DNA from: Gemmatimonadota bacterium
GTDB taxonomy: Bacteria; Gemmatimonadota; Gemmatimonadetes; Longimicrobiales; Gaopeijiaceae
Reading direction: 5' to 3'
Assembly: GCA_022340755.1 (NCBI GenBank)
Contig: JAJDNI010000208.1
Span: forward strand, 1-64,000
Length of the DNA stretch: 64,000 nt
Shown: positions 26,823-36,064 of the stretch, in pieces
How positions within the stretch are numbered: position 1 is the first letter of the stretch
Layout of the letters: the number at the start of each line of letters is the position of its first letter
The notes under the pieces: generated by a model
What the model saw: only the letters and a program-made list of their open reading frames with translations
Told to the model about the DNA's origin: nothing
Database searches by the model: none
Made by a program: the position numbers and the translations under genes

Positions 26823-27466
26823 TGCTCACGCTCAGATCGCTGGCATGGATTCCATTTCTGGCGGGTACAATGCTGGCAGCAACGCCCACGTCGGTGGCGA
26901 TGACCGAAGCCCGCCGGGCCGGACCGGAGATTGGGAAGCCGGCGCCGGACTTCAGCCTTCCCGACACCAACGGCGAGGAGCACTCGCTGGCGCAATACCA
27001 CGGCAAGTGGGTGGTCCTGGAGTGGTTGAACTACGACTGCCCGTACGTGAAGAAGCATTACAGCAGCGGCAACATCCCCGGTCAGCAGGAGAAATGGACG
27101 GCGAAAGGCGTCGTCTGGATGGCCATCGTGTCGTCCGCCCCGGGGAAGCAGGGGTACTTCGAGGCCGCGGACATGAACGCGCGCTCCGCCAAGGAGGGAA
27201 GCCGTGCCAACGCGGTGCTCCTGGACCCCGACGGCAAGGTCGGTCACCTGTACGACGCGCGGACGACGCCGCACATGTTCGTCATCGATCCCGACGGCGT
27301 TCTGCGCTACATGGGGGGAATCGACAACGTGGCGACGGCGCGAGTCGAGGATCTCGAGCGGGCCACGCAGCTCGTCGACCAGGCGCTTACCGAGCTGTCC
27401 GCCGGGAAGCCCGTGAGCGTGCCCACGTCCCGACCCTACGGCTGCTCGGTGAAGTACTCGGGCTGA
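26819..27466 (+). CDS. Periplasmic redoxin (AhpC/TSA-thioredoxin fold)
   Basis: 215 residues, starting in an ATGATG that overlaps the DsbD stop. A signal peptide (about 1-28) is followed by GKPAPDFSLPDTNGEEHSLAQYHGK, the AhpC/TSA opening. The usual CxxC is replaced by a single cysteine, NYDCPYVKKHY, and a second cysteine lies at the C-terminus (PYGCSVKY). RTTPHMFVIDPDGVLRYMGGID is conserved in the group. It is probably a periplasmic peroxiredoxin-like or thiol client of DsbD, which would recycle it. Confidence 0.85.
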   Translation: MMLTLRSLAWIPFLAGTMLAATPTSVAMTEARRAGPEIGKPAPDFSLPDTNGEEHSLAQYHGKWVVLEWLNYDCPYVKKHYSSGNIPGQQEKWTAKGVVWMAIVSSAPGKQGYFEAADMNARSAKEGSRANAVLLDPDGKVGHLYDARTTPHMFVIDPDGVLRYMGGIDNVATARVEDLERATQLVDQALTELSAGKPVSVPTSRPYGCSVKYSG

Positions 27467-27527
27467 GGCAGCGAGGAAGCGGTCGACGGTTGAACCGCGC
27501 CTCGCGACTACAGCGATCGGGTCCCGT

Positions 27528-27556
27528 GGGCCGGCGTCCTCAGCCGACGCCGGCCC
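27528..27556. terminator. Hairpin terminator between redoxin and APC permease genes
   Basis: An 11-bp perfect stem (GGGCCGGCGTC with GACGCCGGCCC) and 7-base loop. The permease stop codon lies in the loop. No T-run; a bidirectional barrier between convergent genes. Confidence 0.55.
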
Positions 27557-28865
27557 CTCTGCGCCGGGCGACGATCCACCCCGCCACTACCATGGCCGCC
27601 ACCATGGCGCCGCCACCCAGGGCGAGGCCGGGTTGCGTCGACACCAGGATGGCCAGGATCGCCACGTAGAGTGCGATGGTGAGCCCGGGTACCCACGGGT
27701 GGCCGGGCACGTGGAAAGGCCGTGCCATCTCCGGGCGCGTCGCCCGCAGCCGGAAGTAGCCGAGGAGCACCATCGAATCCACGGTGATGGCCACCACCAT
27801 CATGTACTGGATGAGAAGCTCGAAGCGACCCGTCACCGCCAGGAGCCCGATCCACGCGGAGATGAAGTAGAGGGCGTTGCGCGGCGTGCCCCGTTCGTCT
27901 ACGCGGCCGAGAGCGCGGAAGGCCAGGCCGTTCCGTGACAGCCCGTACGCCACCCGGGGCATGCCAAGGAAGTTGACGTTGCCGCTGCTGATCAGGATGA
28001 GCAGGCTCGCGACCACCACCACCGTGCCCGCCGCGTGGCCGAAGACCCCGGCGATGGCGTCGCTGGCCACCAGCTCGGAGCCCGCCATCTGGGCGGGGGT
28101 GAGGGCCGCCAGAAACGAGACGTTCATGAGCAGGTAGAGCACCCCCACCGCAATTGCGCCGCCGACGAGGATGCGGGGCAGCGCGCGGCCGGGGTCGCGC
28201 ACTTCCTCAGCCATCTTCGCCGCGTCCTCCCATCCGTAGCACGCGAAGGACACCGCCAGATAGGCCAGCGCGAGTCCGCCGAGGAACGAGCCTCCACCGC
28301 TGATCGCTCCGCCGTGGAAGCCGGCCATGTCCCCTGCCCAGATGCCGGCGGCGGCGATCACCAGGATCACGAGGACCTTCACCGCGGTGGTGACGTTCTG
28401 AAAGACCGTGCTGGCCCGGAGCCCGCGCGTGTGGAGAAAGAAGAACCCCAGGACGACGCCTCCTGCGAGGATCGGCACGTTCCCCCGGCCCACCAGGAGC
28501 CGGATGTACTCGGCGATGACCACCGCCTTCGAGGCTCCGGAGAAACCCCGGGTGACAAGCAGCTCCGACCACCCCGCCACGAAGCCCATGACCGGGCCCC
28601 AGGCTTCGCGAGCGTAGACGTACTTTCCTCCCGCTTCCGGGAGCGCCGCGGCCATCTCCGCCAGGACCAGCGTGCTCAGCCCCGCCACCAGGCTTCCCAC
28701 GACCCACACGGCCAGAATGAGCCAGGCGTTGCCCAGGTAGCCCGCGATGAGCCCGGGGGTGCGCAGGATGCCCGCACCGATGACGATGCCGACCGTGACG
28801 GCGAGGCCGTCGCGTACCCGCAGAACGCGGTGGAGACGGCGAGGGTCGTCGCCGGTGGTGGTCAT
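27540..28865 (-). CDS. APC-superfamily amino-acid permease
   Basis: 441 residues with about 12 hydrophobic segments. The first helix carries VGIVIGAGILRTPGLIAGYLG, the unwound glycine motif of APC transporters, and AEMAAALPEAGGKYVYAREAWGP follows. The later CYGWEDAAKMAEEVRDPGRALPR loop is typical. It likely imports an amino acid by proton symport or exchange. GGAGG precedes the ATG. Only 20 bases separate it from the upstream cyclophilin gene, so it is probably the last gene of the seven-gene lut transcript. Confidence 0.88.
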   Translation of the reverse strand: MTTTGDDPRRLHRVLRVRDGLAVTVGIVIGAGILRTPGLIAGYLGNAWLILAVWVVGSLVAGLSTLVLAEMAAALPEAGGKYVYAREAWGPVMGFVAGWSELLVTRGFSGASKAVVIAEYIRLLVGRGNVPILAGGVVLGFFFLHTRGLRASTVFQNVTTAVKVLVILVIAAAGIWAGDMAGFHGGAISGGGSFLGGLALAYLAVSFACYGWEDAAKMAEEVRDPGRALPRILVGGAIAVGVLYLLMNVSFLAALTPAQMAGSELVASDAIAGVFGHAAGTVVVVASLLILISSGNVNFLGMPRVAYGLSRNGLAFRALGRVDERGTPRNALYFISAWIGLLAVTGRFELLIQYMMVVAITVDSMVLLGYFRLRATRPEMARPFHVPGHPWVPGLTIALYVAILAILVSTQPGLALGGGAMVAAMVVAGWIVARRRGAGVG

Positions 28866-28885
28866 GCGTCCTCCAGGGCTTTCGG

Positions 28886-29566
28886 TCAGCGATTCAGGAC
28901 AACGGCGCGTATCAGGTGGTCGAGCCGTGGAAACACGCGATCCAGGTACGCATTCCCGCCGGTCACGAGGGAGTCCTGCTTCGCGGCCCGCATGCCCCCT
29001 CCGGACGACTCACCGTATCCTCCGTAGAGGCTGTCCACAACGTCCATCCCCTCGACCACCCGGCCGAAAGGCCGGAAGCCCTGGGCGTCCAGGCGGATGT
29101 TGTCCACCAGGTTGATGTAGACCTGGGTGGCCCGGGTGTCCTTGTCGGTGAAGGCGAACGCGATGGTGCCGCGCACGTTGCTGGCCACTTCGACGCTGTC
29201 GTCGAGGATCGTGCGGTGCAGCCATACGGCGCTCACCCTGGGATCACCGGCAACGCCCCACTGCACGATGAAGCCCGGCACGACCCGGTGGAAGCGGGCG
29301 TCGTCGTAGTAGCCGTGGCGCACCAGGTTCCAGAAATGGTCGGCTCCTCGGGGCGCCCACGCCCGCACCACCTCCAGGATGAAATCGCCCTGGCTGGTCG
29401 TGAAGCGCGCACGGAAGGTGTCCGGGGCGGTCTGGGCCCAGGACGGATCGTCGGGACGCAGGAGTGCCGAGCGCAAATCCTGCGCTGCAGCCCCGCTTAC
29501 GGAAAGAGCGGCACAGCCCGCCAGCGCCGCTCCGATCCGGGACCACGAGAAAGGCGGACGGATCAT
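28886..29566 (-). CDS. Secreted cyclophilin-type peptidyl-prolyl isomerase
   Basis: 226 residues. A signal peptide runs to about AAAQ. The cyclophilin domain has TTSQGDFILEVVRAWAPRGADHFWNLVRHGYYDDARFHRVVPGFIVQWG, with the catalytic Arg in FHRV and the Gln in IVQWG, and GTIAFA. It should accelerate proline isomerisation during folding in the periplasm. The start overlaps the lutC stop by ATGA. Confidence 0.88.
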   Translation of the reverse strand: MIRPPFSWSRIGAALAGCAALSVSGAAAQDLRSALLRPDDPSWAQTAPDTFRARFTTSQGDFILEVVRAWAPRGADHFWNLVRHGYYDDARFHRVVPGFIVQWGVAGDPRVSAVWLHRTILDDSVEVASNVRGTIAFAFTDKDTRATQVYINLVDNIRLDAQGFRPFGRVVEGMDVVDSLYGGYGESSGGGMRAAKQDSLVTGGNAYLDRVFPRLDHLIRAVVLNR

Positions 29567-30147
29567 CCCACGAGCAGCGCGATGACGCGTCCGGGACCAT
29601 GGACGCCCTTCACCAGGATCTGACCGATGTCGGCGGACTTGCTGGGGCCCGAGTGCAGCCCCACGGCGGAGGGTGGATCCCGGCTCACGACCTCGAGGGC
29701 CTCCGCGAGGGTCGGGTACACGACCTCCTTGCGCAGGAGGACAACGTGGGTGGGAGGCAGAAGCTGAACCCGGCGTCCGTCCCTGGCATCCAGAACGAGG
29801 GAGCCCGTCTCCGCCACCGCGCCCACCGCGGTCGACACGCCGAGCTCCGCGCTCTCCGGTTGCGCCAGGGAGAAATCCGGCACGAAGTCGTCGGGCAAGG
29901 AGGCTCCCAGAGCCACGCCCGTGAAGCCCGCGGCGAAGTCCCGCAGCCAGGTCGAGGCCAGACCCATGCTCGCGAGCCGCACGACCTCCCCTCCGGCCGC
30001 CGTGAACATCTCGGTGAATCCCGCGACGGCGTCGGTGACCGACGAGGCCGGTCTCCACCCCAGGAAGTCTCCTGGATGGTCCGTGCGCTTCCGGCCGTGA
30101 ACGGCCGCGCGGACCCGTCCGAAGATCCGATCCCGGGCGGCGCTCAC
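29563..30147 (-). CDS. lutC: LutC/YkgG-type LUD-domain lactate utilisation protein
   Basis: 194 residues from a GTG at 30147 that overlaps the lutB stop (GTGA), with GGAGGG 6 bases upstream. An open frame continues further upstream but lies in the lutB coding region. Conserved LUD features: VSTAVGAVAETGSLVLDA and THVVLLRKEVVYPTLAEAL. LutC completes the LutABC iron-sulfur complex that oxidises L-lactate to pyruvate. Confidence 0.88.
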   Translation of the reverse strand: MSAARDRIFGRVRAAVHGRKRTDHPGDFLGWRPASSVTDAVAGFTEMFTAAGGEVVRLASMGLASTWLRDFAAGFTGVALGASLPDDFVPDFSLAQPESAELGVSTAVGAVAETGSLVLDARDGRRVQLLPPTHVVLLRKEVVYPTLAEALEVVSRDPPSAVGLHSGPSKSADIGQILVKGVHGPGRVIALLVG

Positions 30148-31538
30148 TCGATTCCCTCCCTCCACAGCTTGTGGAAAGGCCTGGCGCTGATCTCTGGCGG
30201 GTCCCGCTCCGCGCTCCACCCGCCCAGCACGGGAAGGGCGCGCCCCCCCCGCTTCCAGGGCACGTAGCGGAGCAGACTCCCGGCTCCGGAGAAGCCGCCG
30301 GGCCGCTCCGCGGCGGCAGCGTAGGCGCGCATTGCCACACGCTCGCCGAGCGGTGTCAGTCCCGCCTCCACCGCGCGCGCACGCCAATGCAAGAGGAGGT
30401 CGGGAATGGGGATGCGCACGGGACACACGTCGGCACAGGCACCGCACAGACTGGAGGCGAAGGGCAGGGGCATGGCCTCTTCCAGACCGAGGAGCGCGGG
30501 CGCGAGGATGGCGCCGATGGGGCCCGAGTAGGTGAAGCCGTAAGGGTGGCCGCCGGTCTGTCGGTACACCGGACAGATGTTCAAGCAGGCGCCGCAGCGT
30601 ACGCAACGGAGCGTCTCCCAGGCGACGTCGTCGGCGAGAAGCGTGGTGCGACCATTGTCCACGAGGACGACGTGCACCTGCTCCGGCCCATCGGACTCAC
30701 CTTCGCCCCGCGGTCCCCGAATCAAGGAGACGTAGGTCCCGATGGGCTGGCCGGTGGCTCCGCGCGCGGTGATCTGCAGGAAGCCGGAGAGGTCCACCAT
30801 GCGGGGAAGGATCTTCTCGATGCCCACGAAGGCTACGTGCACCCGAGGCGCGGACGTGCTCAGGCGGATGTTGCCCTCGTTCTCGATCAGGGCGAGGGTG
30901 CCTGTCTCCGCCACCAGGAAGTTGCATCCCGAGATCCCCAGATCGGCTGCGAGGAACTCCTCGCGAAGCGCCTGCCGCGCCGTCGCCGCCAACGCCTCCG
31001 GGGTGGCGTCGAGGGGGGTGCCGAAGTGCCGGTGGAAGAGCCTCCTGCAATCGTCGACGCTCCGATGGATGGCGGGGCCCACGATGTGACTGGGTGGCTC
31101 GCCCAGAAGCTGGATGATGTACTCGCCCAGGTCGGTTTCTCGAACGTGGACGCCGCGCCCTTCCAGGAACGTGTTCACCCCCAGCTCCTCGGTGAGCATG
31201 CTCTTGGCTTTCACGACCCTGCGGACCCCCTCCGCGTCGACGATGCGTCCGAGAGTCGCGAGCGCGTCGTAGGCGCCCTCCGCCCAGTGCACCGTGGCCC
31301 CGTTCGCGACCAAGCGGACTTCCGCCTGCTCCAGCAGATCGTCGAGGTGCGTGAGGACGTGGTCCTTCACGTCGCGGCACCAGTCCCGCCACCGCTCCGC
31401 GTCGATCTGTGCCCACGATTCGCGGCGGTGGGTGTCGAAGGTGCGAGTGGCGGCCGTGACCGCGTCACGCACCTCCGGCGTGTCACGCAGCGTGGCTGCA
31501 GCGGCTTGCGGATAATCGGCGGGACGCGCTCTGGTCAT
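30144..31538 (-). CDS. lutB: LutB-type iron-sulfur lactate dehydrogenase subunit
   Basis: 464 residues from the ATG at 31538 (GGAGG 7 bases upstream, ATGA overlap with lutA). The N-terminal LUD domain contains KAKSMLTEELGVNTFLEG, GCNFLVAETGTLALIENEGN. Two cluster motifs follow: CVRCGACLNICPVY (Cx2Cx2Cx3CP) and SSLCGACADVCPVRIP. The C-terminal part is a helical cap. Cytoplasmic subunit of the LutABC lactate oxidation complex, used for growth on lactate. Confidence 0.92.
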   Translation of the reverse strand: MTRARPADYPQAAAATLRDTPEVRDAVTAATRTFDTHRRESWAQIDAERWRDWCRDVKDHVLTHLDDLLEQAEVRLVANGATVHWAEGAYDALATLGRIVDAEGVRRVVKAKSMLTEELGVNTFLEGRGVHVRETDLGEYIIQLLGEPPSHIVGPAIHRSVDDCRRLFHRHFGTPLDATPEALAATARQALREEFLAADLGISGCNFLVAETGTLALIENEGNIRLSTSAPRVHVAFVGIEKILPRMVDLSGFLQITARGATGQPIGTYVSLIRGPRGEGESDGPEQVHVVLVDNGRTTLLADDVAWETLRCVRCGACLNICPVYRQTGGHPYGFTYSGPIGAILAPALLGLEEAMPLPFASSLCGACADVCPVRIPIPDLLLHWRARAVEAGLTPLGERVAMRAYAAAAERPGGFSGAGSLLRYVPWKRGGRALPVLGGWSAERDPPEISARPFHKLWREGIE

Positions 31539-32248
31539 GCCGTCGCCTCCAGGAGCAGCGAGGCGAGATGGCGGAACGGCGTCGCGAAGCCTCGCCGTCC
31601 GGCGCGGCCCGCCATCTGCATGAGGCACCCACCGTCCGCCGACGTCACGACGTCCACCGCGGGCAGCGACTCCAGCTTCCGGTCGGCCATGCCCGCCGAG
31701 ACCGGGGGGAACTTCGTGCTGAAAAGGCCCCCGAAGCCACAACACTCCTGGTCGGCCTCCCAGGGCACCACCTCGGCGCCGCCCGCGCGCAAGAGGCTCA
31801 CGGGCTCGTCATGGACGCCCAGCTCGCGCAGCGCGTGACAGCCGTGATGATAGGCGACGCGCCTTCCGCGAAGGCCCCCGCCCAGGTCGACCACGCCCAG
31901 CACGCGCACCAGGAACTGCGAGAGCTCCCACGTCCGCCCGGCCAACTGCCCGGCGCGAACACGCTCGGCTCCCTCGAAGAAGTCCGGATAGTATCGATGG
32001 AGCATGCCGGCGCAGCTTCCCGACGGCAGCACCACGTGATCGGCGTCGGCGAAGACCCTCATCGTGTGCCGGGCCATGCGGCGGGCTTCCGCGACGTAGC
32101 CGGCATTGAAAGCCGGCTGACCGCAGCACGTCTGGGCTTCGGGGAAGGCGACGTCGCAACCCAGTCTGCGCAGGAGGCGCACCGCGTCGGCGCAGGCGTC
32201 CGCGAAGAGACGGTCACCGAGACAGGTGGCGAAGAGAGCGACGCGCAA
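31535..32248 (-). CDS. lutA: LutA-type CCG-domain protein
   Basis: 237 residues from a TTG start at 32248, GGAAG upstream. Two cysteine-rich CCG motifs: QTCCGQPAFNAGY and DQECCGFGG; CAGMLHRYYPDFF is also typical. In heterodisulfide-reductase-like complexes these bind a noncubane or 4Fe-4S centre. It begins 2 bases after the stop of the membrane glycosyltransferase-like gene. Confidence 0.92.
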   Translation of the reverse strand: MRVALFATCLGDRLFADACADAVRLLRRLGCDVAFPEAQTCCGQPAFNAGYVAEARRMARHTMRVFADADHVVLPSGSCAGMLHRYYPDFFEGAERVRAGQLAGRTWELSQFLVRVLGVVDLGGGLRGRRVAYHHGCHALRELGVHDEPVSLLRAGGAEVVPWEADQECCGFGGLFSTKFPPVSAGMADRKLESLPAVDVVTSADGGCLMQMAGRAGRRGFATPFRHLASLLLEATA

Positions 32249-32250
32249 GG

Positions 32251-33885
32251 TCAGCTTCCGGGTGGATTCGAAGTCTGGGTGGGTTGATCGAGCACCCGGA
32301 AGATCGCCTCGTTCCGGGTGGTCAGGGCGAGCTCGAAGTGCGGGCTCTTCGAAAGATACAGGGACAGCTTGGGGTTGCGCCTCGGCTCCACCAGGATCCA
32401 GCGGGCGCCGAAATGCTCACGGATGACCGTCCAGGTGTCCGTCGCCTTGCCCTCGTAGCAGGGGAAGGCGTCGCAGGTGTAGTCCTGAATGAGGTCGGCG
32501 GACAGGTAGAACTGCTCCCAGTAGTGTCCGGGGTCGTGGGCGTACTGGAAGATGGGGTCCATTCCCCCGAGATAGCGGTCGACGCGGTTCCGGGCGAAGA
32601 GCGGACCGAAGTCGTCCCAGTGGGTCTGGAAGACGATATCATCAGGGCTGCTGTTCGCCGCGAGCCAGGTCGCCGCCTGCGCGAGATCGTCACCGGGAAC
32701 CGCCACGAAACGCACGTTCAGGGAGTGGCGCCATGCCGTCCACGGGAGGTGTACGGCGAGGAGGAGTGCCATCGTCAGCCCAACCCGACGGCGTGCCGTG
32801 CCCGGCACGAGCCAGGTCCAGACCAAGGGCAGCGCCAGGAAGCCGAAGGCGGTCAGATCCACCAGGGCCCTGCGTGCCGTGAACACCGTGAGCGCCAGGA
32901 ACACCCCGGAGATGAAGAGCGACGCCGCCAGGAGCCGCCGCTCGGGGAGGGGGAAATCCCGCCCCTTGCCTCGGATGTGCGCGGCTGCGCCCAAGATGTG
33001 GGCGGCGATCCATGCCAGCAGGAACGCCCACGCGGAGCGCACGACGTCAACGAACGGGAGGGGCAGGAGCTCGGTGGCGAAGATGAGCGGCCGTGTGCTG
33101 GCCTTCTCCTCGAAGAGACGCACGATCTGAACGTACGCGAGCTCCGCAGAGGCGAACGGGTGCGGACGGAGCAACCAGCCCAGGAGCGTGCCGGCGAGGA
33201 CGGCGGCGAACGCGACTGGGAGGGGAACGCCCGTGTCGGTGTCGCCGGGGTGTCGTCGAGCCACGGCGCACGCCAACGCGTACGCGGCCACGATGCCGGG
33301 CGCCATCCAGAAAAGGCTGAGGTGCACCCACGTGATGGCCGCCGCTGCGAGCAGGACCTGCCACCAGCGGCCCCGGGCGAGGAAGGACAGCATCAGTAGC
33401 GCCGCCGCCAGCGACAGCACGTGGGGGCGCACCATCAGGTAGCGAAAGAGCACGTTGGGAACCGCAACCAGGAAGAGGGCCGTCCACCACCCCGCGCCTG
33501 GCACGGCGTGACGGCGGAGCATCCACCACACCGAGGCTGCCAGCGCCGACGTGAATACCAGGGCCGCCACCCGGATCTGCGTGGCGACGTCGCCCAGCAC
33601 CGTGAACGGCACCAGGACCATGTGGAGCCCCCACCAGATGTCGGCGCCGAGATCGCCGATGACGGACTGTGTCGCCCATGGGAACGACGTGTCGAAGAGG
33701 CCGCGGTGCACGTAGGCGGCGGCGTGTCCGAGGTGGTAGAACGCATCCACGCCGGCGATGCGCGGCGCCAGCGACAGGTGCGCGGCGATGATGACGCCGA
33801 TCACGGTGGCCAGAGGAGCGAGCGAGCCGTGGCTACCCGACGCCCGGGACGGTCGGTCCCCCGCGGCTCCCTCGGCGGACTTCAC
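32251..33885 (-). CDS. Polytopic membrane protein, GT-C glycosyltransferase-like
   Basis: 544 residues from a GTG at 33885 that overlaps the S9 peptidase stop (GTGA). A longer open frame to 33966 would lie inside the peptidase gene. About ten hydrophobic segments; an acidic residue in the first periplasmic loop (GVDAFYHLGHAAAYV) recalls the GT-C fold (PMT/ArnT-like). The last 150 residues are soluble: NSSPDDIVFQTHWDDFGPLFARNRVDRYLGGMD. No assigned substrate. The domain set resembles uncharacterised membrane proteins of Gemmatimonadota and Acidobacteriota. Confidence 0.7.
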   Translation of the reverse strand: MKSAEGAAGDRPSRASGSHGSLAPLATVIGVIIAAHLSLAPRIAGVDAFYHLGHAAAYVHRGLFDTSFPWATQSVIGDLGADIWWGLHMVLVPFTVLGDVATQIRVAALVFTSALAASVWWMLRRHAVPGAGWWTALFLVAVPNVLFRYLMVRPHVLSLAAALLMLSFLARGRWWQVLLAAAAITWVHLSLFWMAPGIVAAYALACAVARRHPGDTDTGVPLPVAFAAVLAGTLLGWLLRPHPFASAELAYVQIVRLFEEKASTRPLIFATELLPLPFVDVVRSAWAFLLAWIAAHILGAAAHIRGKGRDFPLPERRLLAASLFISGVFLALTVFTARRALVDLTAFGFLALPLVWTWLVPGTARRRVGLTMALLLAVHLPWTAWRHSLNVRFVAVPGDDLAQAATWLAANSSPDDIVFQTHWDDFGPLFARNRVDRYLGGMDPIFQYAHDPGHYWEQFYLSADLIQDYTCDAFPCYEGKATDTWTVIREHFGARWILVEPRRNPKLSLYLSKSPHFELALTTRNEAIFRVLDQPTQTSNPPGS

Positions 33886-35972
33886 GAAGCCTGCTTGCCC
33901 TTGAGCCAGCGGTTCACCCACTGCATCGACACCCAATAACGATGGAGCGTCCGCCATGGTGTCCAACCGCCGTGATAAGTCTGCGGGTAACGCACCATCT
34001 TCGCGGGCACGCCCTGTTTCTGAAGAGCCGTGTACATCTGCTCGGCCTCCTCGATGGGCACGCGGGCGTCATATTCGCCGTTGACGAAGAGCGTTGGCGT
34101 GGTCACGCCCTTGGCGTGGACGATGGGCGACGACGCCAGCAGGTGCTCGAGGCCTTCCTCCTCCCACGGCGGCCCGAAGAACTCGCTCTCCTTGGTGCGG
34201 GGGATGTCGGCGGTGCCGTAGTCGGAGACCCAGTCCGAGATTCCCGCCCCGGACACGGCGGCCGCGAACCGGTGCGTCCGGGTGACGATCCAGTTGGTCA
34301 TGAACCCGCCGTAGGAGTACCCGGCGACCGCCATGTGCGCAGAATCCACCGGGTAGTGCTCCAGGACTTGGTCGACGCCGGCCATGACATCGTCGTAGTC
34401 CTCGTCTCCCCAGCTTCCCCACGTCCCCCACAGGAACTTCTCGCCGTAGCCGGTGGAGCCTCGTGGATTGGTGTAGAGCACGAAGTATCCACGTGCCGCC
34501 TGCATCTGACGCTCGAAGGAGAACTCGTTGCCGTACGAGCCGTGGGGACCACCGTGCACGTCGAGGATCATGGGCCAGCGACCAGCTTCGCCCGGCGCGT
34601 AGCCCACGGGCGGCAGCACCCACCCCTGCGCTTCGGTGCCGTCGGGACTGGTAAAGGTCAGCTCCTCGGGCGAAGGCAGGTCCAGCTCCGCGCGGAGCCC
34701 CGCGTTCAGGTCGGTGAGGCGGGTGCCTTCCTCGGCGTCCGGGACCGAGACGTAGACGTTCCCTGGATCCGTCGGCGTCTGCATTGCGTAGACGAAGCGG
34801 GCGTGATCCCTCGAGAACGACACGGAGGAGACGCGTCCCTCGCCGGACGTCATCTGCTGGACCGACCCGCCCTCCGGATGGACGCGATAGAGATGTGTGT
34901 TGCCCGCCATGTCGGCGGTGAAGTAGATCCAACGCCCGTCCGGGCTCCATTCGGGGGAGCGGGGCACGAAGTCCCAGTCCTTGGTGGCGTTCCGCCGCTC
35001 CTTCCCGTCGGCGCTGAACACGTAGATGTCGGTGGCGGCGCCGTGGTCCCACTTCTCCCGGATGACCACGTCGAGGCCTTCGCCCCCCACGACTGCGATC
35101 CGCTTCCCATCCGCAGACCAGGCGGGAGCCCCGTAGTCATACTCGTCGTCGGTTAGGCGGGTGACGCTTCCATCGAGGGTCACGGTCCAGAGGTCGGCGC
35201 GCTCGTAGGTGTGCTCATCACGCTCGTGGGTGTCCGCGACGTACGCGAGAGCGGCACCGTCGGGCCTCCAGGCGGGTGCCGAAACGCTCACTGCAGAGCG
35301 TGTGAGCTGCCGCGCCGGCCCGCCTCCCGCGGGCACGAGGAAGATCTCCTCGGGAGGGGTGGCCCAGGGGTCCCTGGGGTCGGGCAGATACCCTCGCCGA
35401 TCGAAGCGATACCCCATCCAGTCGAAGATCTTGCCGTCGAACCGTTCGGTGATCTTGCGTTCGGCCTCGCCGGCAGGGACAGGCGGGGTGGGGCGGGGCC
35501 CGTCGGGGGGCACCGGTCGGAGCAGTGCGATCCAGTGTCCGGTGGGGTCGAACCGGGGCGGTCCGTCCACGCCTTCGATCTGGAACGCTTCGCCCGGCGT
35601 GTCCATGCGCAGGAACCAGGTGCCCGCGACGGCGCTGGCTCCGGGCAGCAACCTGCGTGAGCTGAAGGCGAGGAGCTTTCCGTCCGCGCTCCAGCGAGGG
35701 CTCGACGCCTCGGTGGACGGACTGGTGAGCCGCGTGGGGGCACCACTACCGTCCGTCGCGACGAGCCACACCTCCGAGTGAGCGCGATTCTCGTTCTCCA
35801 CCAGCGTTGAGCGCAGGAAAGCGACCTGGCGACCGTCAGGAGAAATGGCCACCTGGCCGGGAGTCTCGATGCGGTAGAAGTCGTCCCAGTCGAGGGGACG
35901 CCGGTCCTGGGCGGCACCGACGGCGGGAAGGAGCAGACAGGCGGCGAGCGCCGCGAAGGATGAGCGGGTCAT
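33882..35972 (-). CDS. Secreted S9-family serine peptidase (prolyl oligopeptidase/DPP-like)
   Basis: 696 residues from the ATG at 35972. A signal peptide ends near AVGAAQ. The N-terminal beta-propeller shows repeated WSADGK/WRPDGA/WSPDGR blades (TolB-type). The alpha/beta hydrolase domain has the nucleophile Ser553 in GYSYGG, the acid in NGEYDARVP and the His in TYHGGW. The HGGPHGSYG oxyanion motif is intact. It would cleave peptides, probably dipeptides or acyl-peptides, outside the cytoplasm. The upstream open frame is not conserved. It heads the seven-gene cluster down to the APC permease. Confidence 0.9.
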   Translation of the reverse strand: MTRSSFAALAACLLLPAVGAAQDRRPLDWDDFYRIETPGQVAISPDGRQVAFLRSTLVENENRAHSEVWLVATDGSGAPTRLTSPSTEASSPRWSADGKLLAFSSRRLLPGASAVAGTWFLRMDTPGEAFQIEGVDGPPRFDPTGHWIALLRPVPPDGPRPTPPVPAGEAERKITERFDGKIFDWMGYRFDRRGYLPDPRDPWATPPEEIFLVPAGGGPARQLTRSAVSVSAPAWRPDGAALAYVADTHERDEHTYERADLWTVTLDGSVTRLTDDEYDYGAPAWSADGKRIAVVGGEGLDVVIREKWDHGAATDIYVFSADGKERRNATKDWDFVPRSPEWSPDGRWIYFTADMAGNTHLYRVHPEGGSVQQMTSGEGRVSSVSFSRDHARFVYAMQTPTDPGNVYVSVPDAEEGTRLTDLNAGLRAELDLPSPEELTFTSPDGTEAQGWVLPPVGYAPGEAGRWPMILDVHGGPHGSYGNEFSFERQMQAARGYFVLYTNPRGSTGYGEKFLWGTWGSWGDEDYDDVMAGVDQVLEHYPVDSAHMAVAGYSYGGFMTNWIVTRTHRFAAAVSGAGISDWVSDYGTADIPRTKESEFFGPPWEEEGLEHLLASSPIVHAKGVTTPTLFVNGEYDARVPIEEAEQMYTALQKQGVPAKMVRYPQTYHGGWTPWRTLHRYWVSMQWVNRWLKGKQAS

Positions 35973-36064
35973 GCGGCAAGATGCCGGCGTCCCGAGGGAC
36001 GCGGCAAGGAATGGGGCTCGACCGCTCGGGCCTGCCCGCGGTGACGGAGGTCGCCGGTGTAGCC

